DNA from: Helichrysum umbraculigerum
Taxonomy: Eukaryota; Streptophyta; Magnoliopsida; Asterales; Asteraceae
Reading direction: 5' to 3'
Assembly (NCBI GenBank): GCA_949592205.1
Contig: CATIUR010000001.1
Span: forward strand, 67,594,059 to 67,658,058
Length of the DNA: 64,000 bases
The position numbers and the translations under genes were made by a program. Positions 55,048-64,000 of this stretch are shown piece by piece. Under the pieces are notes generated by a model. The model did no database searches. It saw only the letters and a program-made list of their open reading frames with translations, and was not told the DNA's origin. Each line of letters starts with the position of its first letter. The first letter of the stretch is position 1.

Positions 55048-56097
55048 CTGTTAAGATAAAAAGGTAATTAGTGTGCATCATGATCATAGGTATATGAATT
55101 CATTAAGTCATTTCAAATTTTTAACAAAAAATCGAAATGTAGGCTTTAAAAATTGAATAATCCATAACCTAGAAAGATACATATTCAACCAAACCGCAAT
55201 CACCAAACCTCAAATTTCACACCAATAAGTTTCTTAAGCTATGGTAAATGTCACAAGCATGTTTCTAGGGCAAAAGATCTTACTTTATAAATGATTCCTA
55301 GAAAAGGCTCAAAACACCCGAAAATGCATTGTTAACTAACTAAGTAAGCATTAAGATTTAAAAGAGACCTTTTAGTTACCTTACTTTAATCAAAACTTTG
55401 CATTTTAACATAGACTTAGAAAACTAGTGATGAAACTTTGACCATATTATGTATTTAAATATTTAACATTAAGCGTTAGTCAAGTTTTCGCAAAATGATT
55501 AATAAAATCAACCAACAACTTAATGCTTAATCTATAAATAACATAATTTTAATATTGGTTTATTTAGAAACATGACTAGTCATTTTAAAAGATTTATGCA
55601 TTTTATTTATTAAAATGATGCTTCTTTAAAAATTGAAACTAGTCGTTTAATACCATTAAAGCACGGTTTTGAAAATTCAAACAACCATTTAAAGTTAATA
55701 TTTGCATAAGTACCATTTAGTTTGAAAGATTAAAATAATGATACTCCACAAATATGTTTACTTTAATTTTCAAAAGTCATTAAACCAATCAATTAACTAA
55801 TTCAAACTAGTTTACTTATGTTTAACACATCATTATAAGCACATTTAATCAATAAAAGTCAAACATAGACAATTCTAGCTAAAAAGTCAACAAAAAGTCA
55901 AAGTTCATCACTTTGAAAATCAAAGTTCACAAATCTCACATGAAATCACTAGATTACTATCATATATCATCATTCAATCATCATAAGTAAGTAATAACAC
56001 AAAAAGCCCTAATCTTTAGCCCTAAATTTCAAGTTTCAATTTGAAACCTAACTTTTGGGGAAAATCATGAACTAGAGATTTTAAGTTAGTGATTTAC
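55048..56097 (-). other. Predicted intron upstream of the ORF1-like gene in element C
   Basis: 1050 bp on the minus strand, from AAG/GTAAATCAC to CTTAACAG/ATG. Very AT-rich, no coding signal. Same position and similar length as the intron of A, although the intron sequences do not look alike. Confidence 0.5.
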
Positions 56098-56685
56098 CTT
56101 AGAAATGATGCAATGATGATAGATGAAGCTTATAAGCAATGAAAATGGAGAATGTAAAGCTTGAAATCTTCAAAAATGGTGGAAATTTGATGGTGGCATG
56201 GTGGTGGTGGTGGTGAGGTTCGGCCGAAAAAGAGAGAGAGGAGGAAGAAGATGAGTGAAAATGTTTTTCATTTTTGCTTTTTAACCTCCTCTCTATTTTT
56301 ACTTTTTACCCTTTTACCCTTTTGAGGTAAATTAGTGAAAGTAAATGGTAAAAATGGTAATTAGGTCAAAAAGGGTTTTTATTAAAAACTTAAAATATTT
56401 TTGTGTTCTAAAAATTTAATCTCATTTAAAAGTTGCTAAATTTTGCTAATTGTTTAATTGAAGTTAAAAAATTAAACAAAACTTAAGCATTTAGTGATAA
56501 ATGATGAGACAAAATTTTTAAAGAACGTTTTTAAAGATAATTTTTTAAAACGTTTAAAAATTTAAATTTAAAATCCTAACTTTTACGCGGAAAATAGATA
56601 AACTGAAAATTTAAACTACTATGCGATTAACTAAATTAACTACTTGATTTATTTTTAAAGTCAACGGCTCTACTTTTTCAAAAAT
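56098..56685 (-). other. Element C 5' exon candidate and spacer
   Basis: Near 56100-56260 lie leader-like CT-rich and CCACCACC-rich words (minus strand) with TTTTTCGGCCGAAC, matching the exon candidate of A. The rest, up to the stop of the duplicated-domain gene at 56686, is AT-rich spacer without a gene. Confidence 0.4.
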
Positions 56686-58137
56686 TTAATTCGGGGCCCG
56701 AGGCTGAGGAAAAGTGTAACGAGGAATAAATGAAAATCGGAGAACTTTAGTGATATGATAGATTAGGTCGGCGGAGTTTATGAAAAATAATTCAAATTCG
56801 TTTAGAAAACTTCTCTCCTCGTATCCTAATTCCATAAGTGCATCAACAAATTTATTAAATTCCCGTTTAACTTTCTTGGGATTTGAAATGCCATTTCGTG
56901 GTCCGTCGTCTAAAAAATTTAGATCATGAAGTAATTTTTCCAATATTTTTAAAAATTCCTTTTCTTCTTTTGAATCAGGATTTCCGGTAGTAGCATGAAC
57001 TGCTACCGACAATTCTTTAAAAAGTAATTTTTGTTGAAGCGTGAAAGGAAATTTTGATGTTTGAAATAACTGAATTAGCTTAATGTGAATATCTCTCCGT
57101 TTTGCACAGAAAGAGTTTTCAATAGCTGTCTCAGTTGCATTTGGAAAAATTTCTATCAGTTTATTGATTAAATAGACGGCAGGATCAACAAAAAATGGTA
57201 TTTTCCCAGGAAGTAAGGTTGGAATTATAGGGTCACGCTCTATCCAAAATTCGAGTTCACTAATCAGATACGCAATATACCGATTAATCCGTGTTGATGA
57301 AACAGGATGATAATCTGTATTAGCAAGTAAATTCATTAACAAGTCTAGATCTGATTTTAGTAATAACTCATCTTTTCTAGTATAATTAGCGCGGAGTCCT
57401 AAAATTCTGTGTTCGATAATCACGAAGGTCTTTCTTTGGTCAACCGAAAAAGGGAAATCAGATATTTTAAGATATTTTAGAAAATTGGCACACATATCTA
57501 TTCTCCTATCTGGTTTAAAAGAATTTCCGACATGACGCTCGGTTTCAGTCTCGGGTGGAATATCTGTGATTTCAATGATGTCAGTGGGTGGTCCTTCCTA
57601 TATGGTTTTAGCCATGGTGTACCTAGGTTGGACTGGACATCCTTGAAATGGTTTAACTATGTTGGTGGCTCCTGATTTGAATGTATGATTATCCGAACAT
57701 GAGGGATTCTTATCCTGTGTGGTAGGATAGGATTTCAAAATGTCAGGAAGGTCATATTCAAAGTAAACCTCAGTGCCGAATGGTACTTCTTTGGGAAGGT
57801 CAGGTGGCCTAACATAGTGTGGGTATTTGGCCAGAAGTGAAGAAATCTCAGGGTCAAGGGTAAGTTGACTACTTAAAGTATGAGTAACAGAAGTTGATAT
57901 CTTCTGCTGAGATTCCTCTAATTATAGGTCAAAGTGTTTTAGCCTGATCCCGATTTCTTGGACGTTTGAGATTTCTTTGACTTCGGGGAATGAAGAACAA
58001 GAAGAGTTATCCTCTAATTCTTTTTCCATAAAATCAAAAAATTCAGAATCATCCATTGCCATCATCTCATCTGCTGTCTTGTGAGAGAACAGAGAAACTG
58101 GGCTAGAAACAGAATCAGATGGTTTTTGATTTTTCAT
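56686..58137 (-). pseudogene. Duplicated-domain protein of element C (two in-frame stops)
   Basis: The ATG is at 58137 (MKNQKPSDSVSSP). One frame of about 483 codons is broken by TAA at 57922-57924 and TAG at 57598-57600; from 57597 to 56686 it is open. The N-terminal third is acidic and Ser-rich. The remainder holds two domain copies: 'SFKPDRRIDMCANFLKYLKISDFPFSVDQ' pattern, then 'SFCAKRRDIHIKLIQLF..SKFPFTLQQ' pattern. The linker 'GKIPFFVDPAVYLINKLIEIFPN' is nearly identical to A. It ends PRYTFPQPRAPN, like B. It sits directly after the leader, where gag normally is. Family and function are not known to me; it appears all-helical. Confidence 0.62.
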
Positions 58138-58181
58138 ATTTTTATGGTTTTTGTATTTAAACTATTCTAAGGAAGCAGTAA
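58138..58181 (-). other. Remaining leader of element C
   Basis: Only 44 bp remain between the first ATG of C and the D LTR, with TAGTTTAAAT matching the end of the A leader. No PBS is seen, so the leader was cut by D. AGTAA at 58177-58181 is a candidate TSD for D. Confidence 0.45.
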
Positions 58182-59034
58182 TGTTGCGCCGTCAGAGTGC
58201 TGACACAGCCGCGGTCGTTTTCCAAGGGGGTTGGCACGGCGGTCCTGCAGGCAACGACGCAACAACGTGTGAACGTGTTAGGTTTTAAATTTATATGAGC
58301 TGGGGCTCAAACTATAAGTACTACCTACTTTTGGGGAGTAAGCAGTAAGTATAACTCGAGTGTCGTTCTTAAAATCGGAGCGAATGGAACTTAAAAGGAC
58401 TTACCGTAAATGAGCTTTCTGATAGGATGAGTTTATAAAAGTAGGTAGGTTTTGGTTGGTTATCTAAGATAATACTAAATAAAATAAGTAAATTAAAAAG
58501 AGAGTAGGCAACAGGTAGAGCGTGATTGCTAAAACTTCGATATTTAGGGTTTCTGGATGATATTCATTAGACAGATGATTGGAGACTACCTTGGGCAAAT
58601 CATCAGACGGACAGTCGGTGTAAACACTAGGACCCTACGTTTTAGTCTAAAAGCCTAAAAGCATATGTCACTGAATCCTAGGTTATCCTGATGTTGATCA
58701 GAAACAGGTTGTTCAAACCCCCCTCACTTGCCTTGTAAGACTAAGCGACCTCTACGGATAATATATCATGGGTGTAGGCATAAGGTAACAAACTGCAATT
58801 TTCTATCTAACCTTTCTTAACACCTAAATCTATCTGAGTTTATCTAGGTATGTACTAATTGTATGTTGTATACGTTGAGTTGTCGGTTATGTTGAGTTAA
58901 GCGGTTTAAGCATCTTGTATTACAGCCGAATACTTGCTTTCTTTTCAAAACTCATTTATTACTGGTTTAAGCATAATTAACTCCGTCATGAATTAGACCC
59001 TCCTTTGCTATCAGGCGTTCATCCCTAGGAATAC

Positions 59035-59295
59035 TCATGGTGTACAGTGTAATTGGCATATCCACAGTGTTCCGGACTCAAGGTATACTCACGGTGTACA
59101 GTGCATTTGGCATATCCACAGTGTTCCAGACTCAAGGCATACTAACGGTGTACTGTACGTTAAAGTAGTTCCACAGCTGTATGTAAACCTTGGTGTACTA
59201 ACGGTGTACGGTGCAGCGAGCATTTCCACAGCTGTATTTTAACCTTGGTGTACTAACGGTGTACGGTGCATCGAGCATTTCCACAGCTTTATTGT
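59035..59295. repeat. Five ~60-bp degenerate tandem repeats in the D LTR
   Basis: Units share ACGGTGTACRGTG, CATATCCACAG or CATTTCCACAG, and ACTCAAGG or CTTGG. Two subtypes are visible (first two units versus last three). The C LTR has only single traces of this block. Confidence 0.75.
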
Positions 59296-60173
59296 TCCTA
59301 GACCCATATTCTAAAAGGGTGACTTCTAGGTATTCCACGATGAAATAAACCTACGGCAGTTCCTTAGCTTCCACGTATTTGTACTCCACACGAGGTGTTT
59401 CCAATGCTATACGAAGTACTGTGCCGTTTTACGGAATATTCATAGCTTCATACTGTAATATGAGATAACTATATCTACGTAGTATTAGGGTTGATCAGAT
59501 CCTATCCTAAGGCAATAGTCACGTGAAAGACTGGAAAGGGTGGACACTGAATTAAGTCTATATTCATGTAAAACTCAACCAGATACACAGCAAAACAATC
59601 ACCAATCATAATACTGGGGACATTATTCCACAACGGATTGTGCCCACGACTTTCATAGCTTCCACGTTTCGTACTACACACATTCGTGATGATTCTGGCG
59701 CTATACAAATGAAAGCCGTATAACGTTACTTCCGTTATTTCATAATGTTTATCCCACTGAATTAAATATCATCCTTAATCCTAATATCTACATTTCAACA
59801 ATCACAATATTAAACTACGTAAATAGCATGGCAATATTCGCAACACAAACAAAGATATCATGCAAACAAAACATAATAACCGTAAGTAAGGAATAAGTAA
59901 TAACCAGTATTTAAGCAGCGTAACACTGAGTAGTACAAGCTAGAATCTTGAAAACTTCAATACAATAAAATTCCCAAGCTACAGCTATCTTCCCCACTCG
60001 AACCGTGCCTACATCTCTCTAGTTCTCTAGAGAGAAAAACTAGAGAGAGAAGCTAACATAATCTAATTCTCCTCTAACTCCTAAGAGTAGTGCTAGAGAG
60101 AGAATGTGTGTGAGAGAGAAAGTGAGAGAATTCTATGAAGAATGGTGTGTGAAATGAGGTGAATGAGCTCTCA

Positions 60174-60181
60174 ATTTATAG
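60174..60181 (-). promoter_or_regulatory. TATA box of the D LTR
   Basis: The minus strand reads CTATAAAT, in the same context as in B and C (downstream of the repeat array, upstream of a leader with long CT runs). Confidence 0.55.
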
Positions 60182-60261
60182 GCAAGCCTTGGATCCAAGA
60201 GTACAAGTCCACAAGCACACGTACAAGCCAACGAAGCAAGAAGGAGGCCATGTGAGAGCAA

Positions 60262-60365
60262 CAGAGGCCGTACACGGCCTAAACAGGGCCGTACACGGCC
60301 TGTTTAGGGCCATACACGGTCACATCAAGGCCGTACACGGCTGGGTGGTGGCCGTGTGCTAGGCC
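60262..60365 (-). repeat. Array of GGCCGTACACGGCC-type units (D LTR)
   Basis: About five units of GGCCGTACACGGCC or close variants at roughly 20-bp spacing, beginning about 80 bp upstream of the TATA box. Related in form to the CCGTATACGG array of B (GTACAC in place of GTATAC). Confidence 0.7.
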
Positions 60366-60872
60366 CTGTGATTTTTCTAACTTTTCTCCCATCTTCGGAA
60401 GGCCGTATCTTCTTCGTTTCGCATCCGTTTGACTTGATTCTTTCGCCTACCGCTTCGTAATTCCGTTACGCTTCTAATGATGCCAATTTGGTAGAATTTG
60501 GATGTGTGGGGCCCGGGCGTGTCCAGAATACGTTTTGTAGCTTTCGGCTGCGCTGTAACTTGCATAACTTTCTCGTCCTTGATCCGTTCTGAGCAATCCT
60601 TATATCCACGTTCTCGTAATCTTCATAGATACATAATAAGACTATTATGAGGCTATGGTATGAAGTTTACAGTAGATTTAGGGTTAGGCTCAGAATAGTG
60701 CCTATTTAGGTCAGTTTTCTGCCCTTTTTGCTTGATTTTCAAAAGACAGACAAGTTTATACCTTTCTAACAAATGTTATTAAATAATGATGATTTTAAGA
60801 TGTTTTTGTTAGAAAAGAGCTAAATATGGGACAATTAATGCATGTAAAAACGTGACTTTTTGCGATACATCA

Positions 60873-63800
60873 AATATCCCACACTTAAGCTTTTGCTTGT
60901 CCTCAAGCAAACCTCATTTGGAAAATAGTTTTTTTTTGAAAAATTATTTTGGATGCTTAGAGTATCTTCCGCAGAAAGTCACTTTCTTCAAAGTGGATAC
61001 ATCTTTTCGAAAAATAAGCATCAACAAAAATTAACTATACTTAAACATAAAATTGATCAACCCTTTTTGGCATACTTTGCAACTCTCGAGACGTAGATGT
61101 ACATGACTGGGCAATTCTCACAAGTGGGTCACTCAATTCACTCAAAGTGTATCGGGTTACCTATAATCTATAGAAATGAAATCGCTCATTGCCAGTCATG
61201 CAGTGCTTATCGTCATAGGCTTGGTCGAGAATCGAATCTCCACCACTCCTTTGAGAACGGTGCTAATTATCCCAAGGCATTTTAGTGGGGTGTGTGAGTA
61301 AGGGTAAAGTGGGTAAGGATAGGGGTAGTTTAGTTAATGGTTTTAGGGTTTTTGAACTTCAGACTCGGAGCTTTCAAAGATCAAAGCAAGTTTCTCTTGA
61401 GATAACTTCTAGAGTAGACTCATCTCCTAGAGGAATAATCTCTTCTTTTGATGTTTCTTTTGAGTTCTGATAGATTTTTCTTCTTTGGAGAGTAGTCTTC
61501 TTCTTCTAGGAGTTCTCCAAGGTCTGCTTTTCTTTTCTTTTTCTTTTTTCTTTACTTTTTTCTTTTTTCTTTTTCTTATTTTTATGACCTTGGAGATCCT
61601 TCGTATAGTGAGACATCTTTGACTTCTCTTTTGACAAGTACCAATTTTTCGTACTGTCTTTGGCGGATAATATCTTCGTGATGAGTAATAACTTCGCTTT
61701 TGTACCGTATCTTCATTTTGGATTTCTTTCTTTAAACTCTTGATAGGTACAGAGAGATGTTTGAAGATGAGACACCAATAGAAAGATACCTCAAGCAGTC
61801 CTTCACTTATGATCTATGAAGATTCACGAGCTGGAATGGTGTTTGGTGGGAAAGTGTTTGTGTTGTGGGGAAGTGTTTTAGGGTTTAGAGAAATGAAATG
61901 GCTAAGGCGCAAAGGGTTTTCTAATCGGATCATCAACAGTCTTAGAAAGAAAGTTGGAAGGGTTGGCTTGAAAAGATATGAAAGAAATGGGTTAATCCTA
62001 ATAAATGCCAAGATCATCTAATTGCACCTATACCGCGTACGGCACTCATTGGTATGGTCTCGAAACGCATTCAGGAGCAAGTTCTAATTCAAAGACACGC
62101 ACTCGGAAATGAAAGTGAAGCATTAAAAGTGAATGCTTATTAAAGGCTCAAGTACCTCACAATCAAAGGGTCATATGCACCAAGTCATGCGATGCCTAGA
62201 GGATTTCTCAATTTTCAGTTTAAGATACGTTCTTATCTTTGCCTTATCTTACTTTCCAAAGCAATTTATTTATTTTGACAGAAGGTTTATCTCTTTAAAA
62301 GAATATTCTAAGACTAAAATCTTTTGAAAATATTCGAAATCAACCGAATGGATGTCGAACATCGTCGAGGTTGGGTTTTCGAATGTTTTGGTGATTAAAA
62401 ATCTCAACCTTTTGGGTTGGTTTTGCGAAAATTTTTTGAAAAAGTTTGAATGAAAACGGAAGTATTACTTTGGACAGGCAAATTATTTTGGATGCTTAGA
62501 GTATCTTCCGCAGAAAGTCACTTTCTTCAAAGTAGATAAATCTTTTCGGAAAATAAGCATCAACAAAAATTAACTATACTTAAACATAAAAGTGATCAAC
62601 CCTTTTTGGCATACTTTGCAACTCTCGAGACGTAGATGTACATGACTGGGCGATTCTCACAAGTGGGTCACTCAATTCACTCAAAGTGTATCGGGTTACC
62701 TATAATCTATAGAAACGAAATCACTCATTGCCAGTCATGCAGTGCTTATCGTCATAGGCTTGGTCGAGAATCAAATCTCCACCACTCCTTTGAGAACGGT
62801 GCTAATTATCCCAAGGCATTTTAGTGGGGTGTGTGAGTAAGGGTAAAGTGGGTAAGGATAGGGGTAGTTTAGTCAATGGTTTTAGGGTTTTTGAACTTCA
62901 GACTCGGAGCTTTCAAAGATCAAAGCAAGTTTCTCTTGAGATAACTTCTAGAGTAGACTCATCTCCTAGAGGAATAATCTCTTCTTTTGATGTTTCTTTT
63001 GAGTTCTGGTAGATTTTTCTTCTTTGGAGAGTAGTCTTCTTCTTCTAGGAGTTCTCCAAGGTCTGCTTTTCTTTTCTTTTTCTTTTTTCTTTGCTTTTTT
63101 CTTTTTTCTTTTTCTTATTTTTATGACCTTGGAGATCCTTCGTATAGTGAGACATCTTTGACTTCTCTTTTGACAAGTACCAATTTTTCGTACTGTCTTT
63201 GGCGGATAATATCTTCGTGATGAGTAATAACTTCGCTTTTGTACCGTATCTTCATTTTGGATTTCTTTCTTTAAACTCTTGATAGGTACAGAGAGATGTT
63301 TGAAGATGAGACACCAATAGAAAGATACCTCAAGCAGTCCTTCACTTATGATCTATGAAGATTCACGAGCTGGAATGGTGTTTGGTGGGAAAGTGTTTGT
63401 GTTTCGGGGAAGTGTTTTAGGGTTTAGAGAAATGAAATGGCTAAGGCGCAAAGGGTTTTCTAATCGGATCATCAACAGTCTTAGAAAGAAAGTTGGAAGG
63501 GTTGGCTTGAAAAGATATGAAAGAAATGGGTTAATCCTAATAAATGCCAAGATCATCTAATTGCACCTATACCGCGTACGGCACTCATTGGTATGGTCTC
63601 GAAACGCATTCAGGAGCAAGTTCTAATTCAAAGACACGCACTCGGAAATGAAAGTGAAGCATTAAAAGTGAATGCTTATTAAAGGCTCAAGTACCTCACA
63701 ATCAAAGGGTCATATGCACCAAGTCATGCGATGCCTAGAGGATTTCTCAATTTTCAGTTTAAGATACGTTCTTATCTTTGCCTTATCTTACTTTCCAAAG

Positions 63801-64000
63801 CAATTTATTTATTTTGACAGAAGGTTTATCTCTTTAAAAGAATATTCTAAGACTAAAATCTTTTGAAAATATTCGAAATCAACCGAATGGATGTCGAACA
63901 TCGTCGAGGTTGGGTTTTCGAATGTTTTGGTGATTAAAAATCTCAACCTTTTGGGTTGGTTTTGCGAAAAATTTTTGAAAAAGTTTGAATGAAAACGGAG
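60873..64000 (-). other. Element D 3' untranslated region
   Basis: No supported gene. It begins with AATATCCCACACTTAAGC next to the LTR, the PPT-like block on the minus strand. Conserved stem at 61102-61112 / 61191-61201 and hairpin at 62118-62138. Nearly all of it is a tandem duplication. Confidence 0.65.
60941..64000. repeat. 1539-bp tandem duplication in the D 3' region
   Basis: 60941-62479 is repeated from 62480 to the window end (about 1520 of 1539 bp seen), with roughly a dozen substitutions. Small ORFs in it occur twice for this reason. The array may continue beyond the window. Confidence 0.95.

Larger units (their letters stand above)
1767..58181 (-). mobile_element. Element C: Athila-like non-autonomous LTR retrotransposon, split by B
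   Basis: This minus-strand element has its 3' LTR at 1767-4059 and its 3' untranslated region at 4060-6269. An Athila-ORF1-like gene (6270-7960 plus 54990-55047) has its intron at 55048-56097. A duplicated-domain protein gene lies at 56686-58137 and a leader at 58138-58181. Element B (7966-54989) sits inside the ORF1-like exon. The 5' LTR is not seen: the leader is cut by D and the missing part should lie right of the window. I see no Gag, protease, RT, RNase H or integrase motif in any C-derived interval, so the element is non-autonomous. Confidence 0.75.
58182..60872 (-). mobile_element. Element D 3' LTR
   Basis: About 2.69 kb, minus strand starting TGATGTATCGCAAAAAGTCACG. It is related to the C LTR along most of its length but contains an extra block at about 59620-59755 that is close to the B LTR. 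It has five ~60-bp repeats at 59035-59295, a TATA box at 60174-60181 and an array at 60262-60365. The left boundary TGTTGCGCCG is less certain than the right. Confidence 0.72.
58182..64000 (-). mobile_element. Element D: Athila-like element, 3' end only
   Basis: 3' LTR at 58182-60872 followed on the right by internal 3' region, so the element is minus-oriented and continues beyond the window. No PBS adjoins the left LTR end, which argues against it being the 5' LTR of C. Coding capacity cannot be seen. Confidence 0.7.

Noticed and set aside
58182..60872. D LTR as the 5' LTR of element C
   Set aside because: No tRNA-Asp PBS at its left end, and PPT-like 3'-region sequence follows its right end, which fits a 3' LTR of another element. 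It also differs markedly from the C LTR at 1767-4059. An LTR-sharing rearrangement is not fully excluded.
61097..63012. Duplicated small genes (62 and 61-62 codons) in the D 3' region
   Set aside because: Twofold occurrence comes from the 1539-bp tandem duplication; the matching DNA in C does not keep the frames.

Overview
The window is a block of plant repeat DNA with no host gene that I can support. Everything recognisable is an LTR retrotransposon or a fragment of one. The organism is a flowering plant: chromodomain Ty3/gypsy elements primed by initiator tRNA-Met, Athila-like elements primed by a tRNA-Asp type site, and a separate ORF like the one called ORF1 in Athila. The family cannot be fixed from this; Asteraceae is only a guess.

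The layout is a nest of insertions, most of them closed by a perfect 5-bp target-site duplication (TSD). An old retroelement-type ORF (G, 606-1766, minus) was cut by two elements: H (gypsy, plus, only the end of its 3' LTR at 1-605) and C (Athila-like, minus, from 1767). C was cut by B (Athila-like, minus, 7966-54989, TSD TGGCG). B was cut by A (Athila-like, plus, 11209-48058, TSD GGCTG). The 5' LTR of A was cut by E (Tekay/Del-like chromovirus, minus, 13159-37746, TSD TAGTA). The protease/RT region of E was cut by F (the same broad lineage, plus, 18793-32974, TSD TCAGT). On the right, D (Athila-like, minus) begins inside the leader of C at about 58182 and runs off the window. LTR divergence, counted by eye, rises outward: about 0.3% in F, about 0.9% in E, and roughly 1.5-2% in A and B.

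E and F carry complete gag-protease-RT-RNase H-integrase-chromodomain coding regions, each preceded by a small extra ORF (ORF0). E has one nonsense codon in pol and is split by F. F has several lesions, including a changed catalytic Asp in RT, although its LTRs are almost identical.

A, B and C are the unusual part. None has RT, RNase H or integrase. A and C have no gag either. In its place each encodes a roughly 450-480 aa helical protein made of two diverged copies of one domain, followed by a spliced gene for an Athila-ORF1-like protein behind an intron of about 1 kb. B encodes an Athila-type Gag-protease that continues in the same frame into a homologue of the duplicated-domain protein. 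These look like non-autonomous elements with their own conserved proteins that would need an autonomous Athila element for RT and integrase. Their LTRs each have a different short palindromic repeat array just upstream of a CTATAAAT-type TATA box, and their 3' untranslated regions share conserved hairpins.
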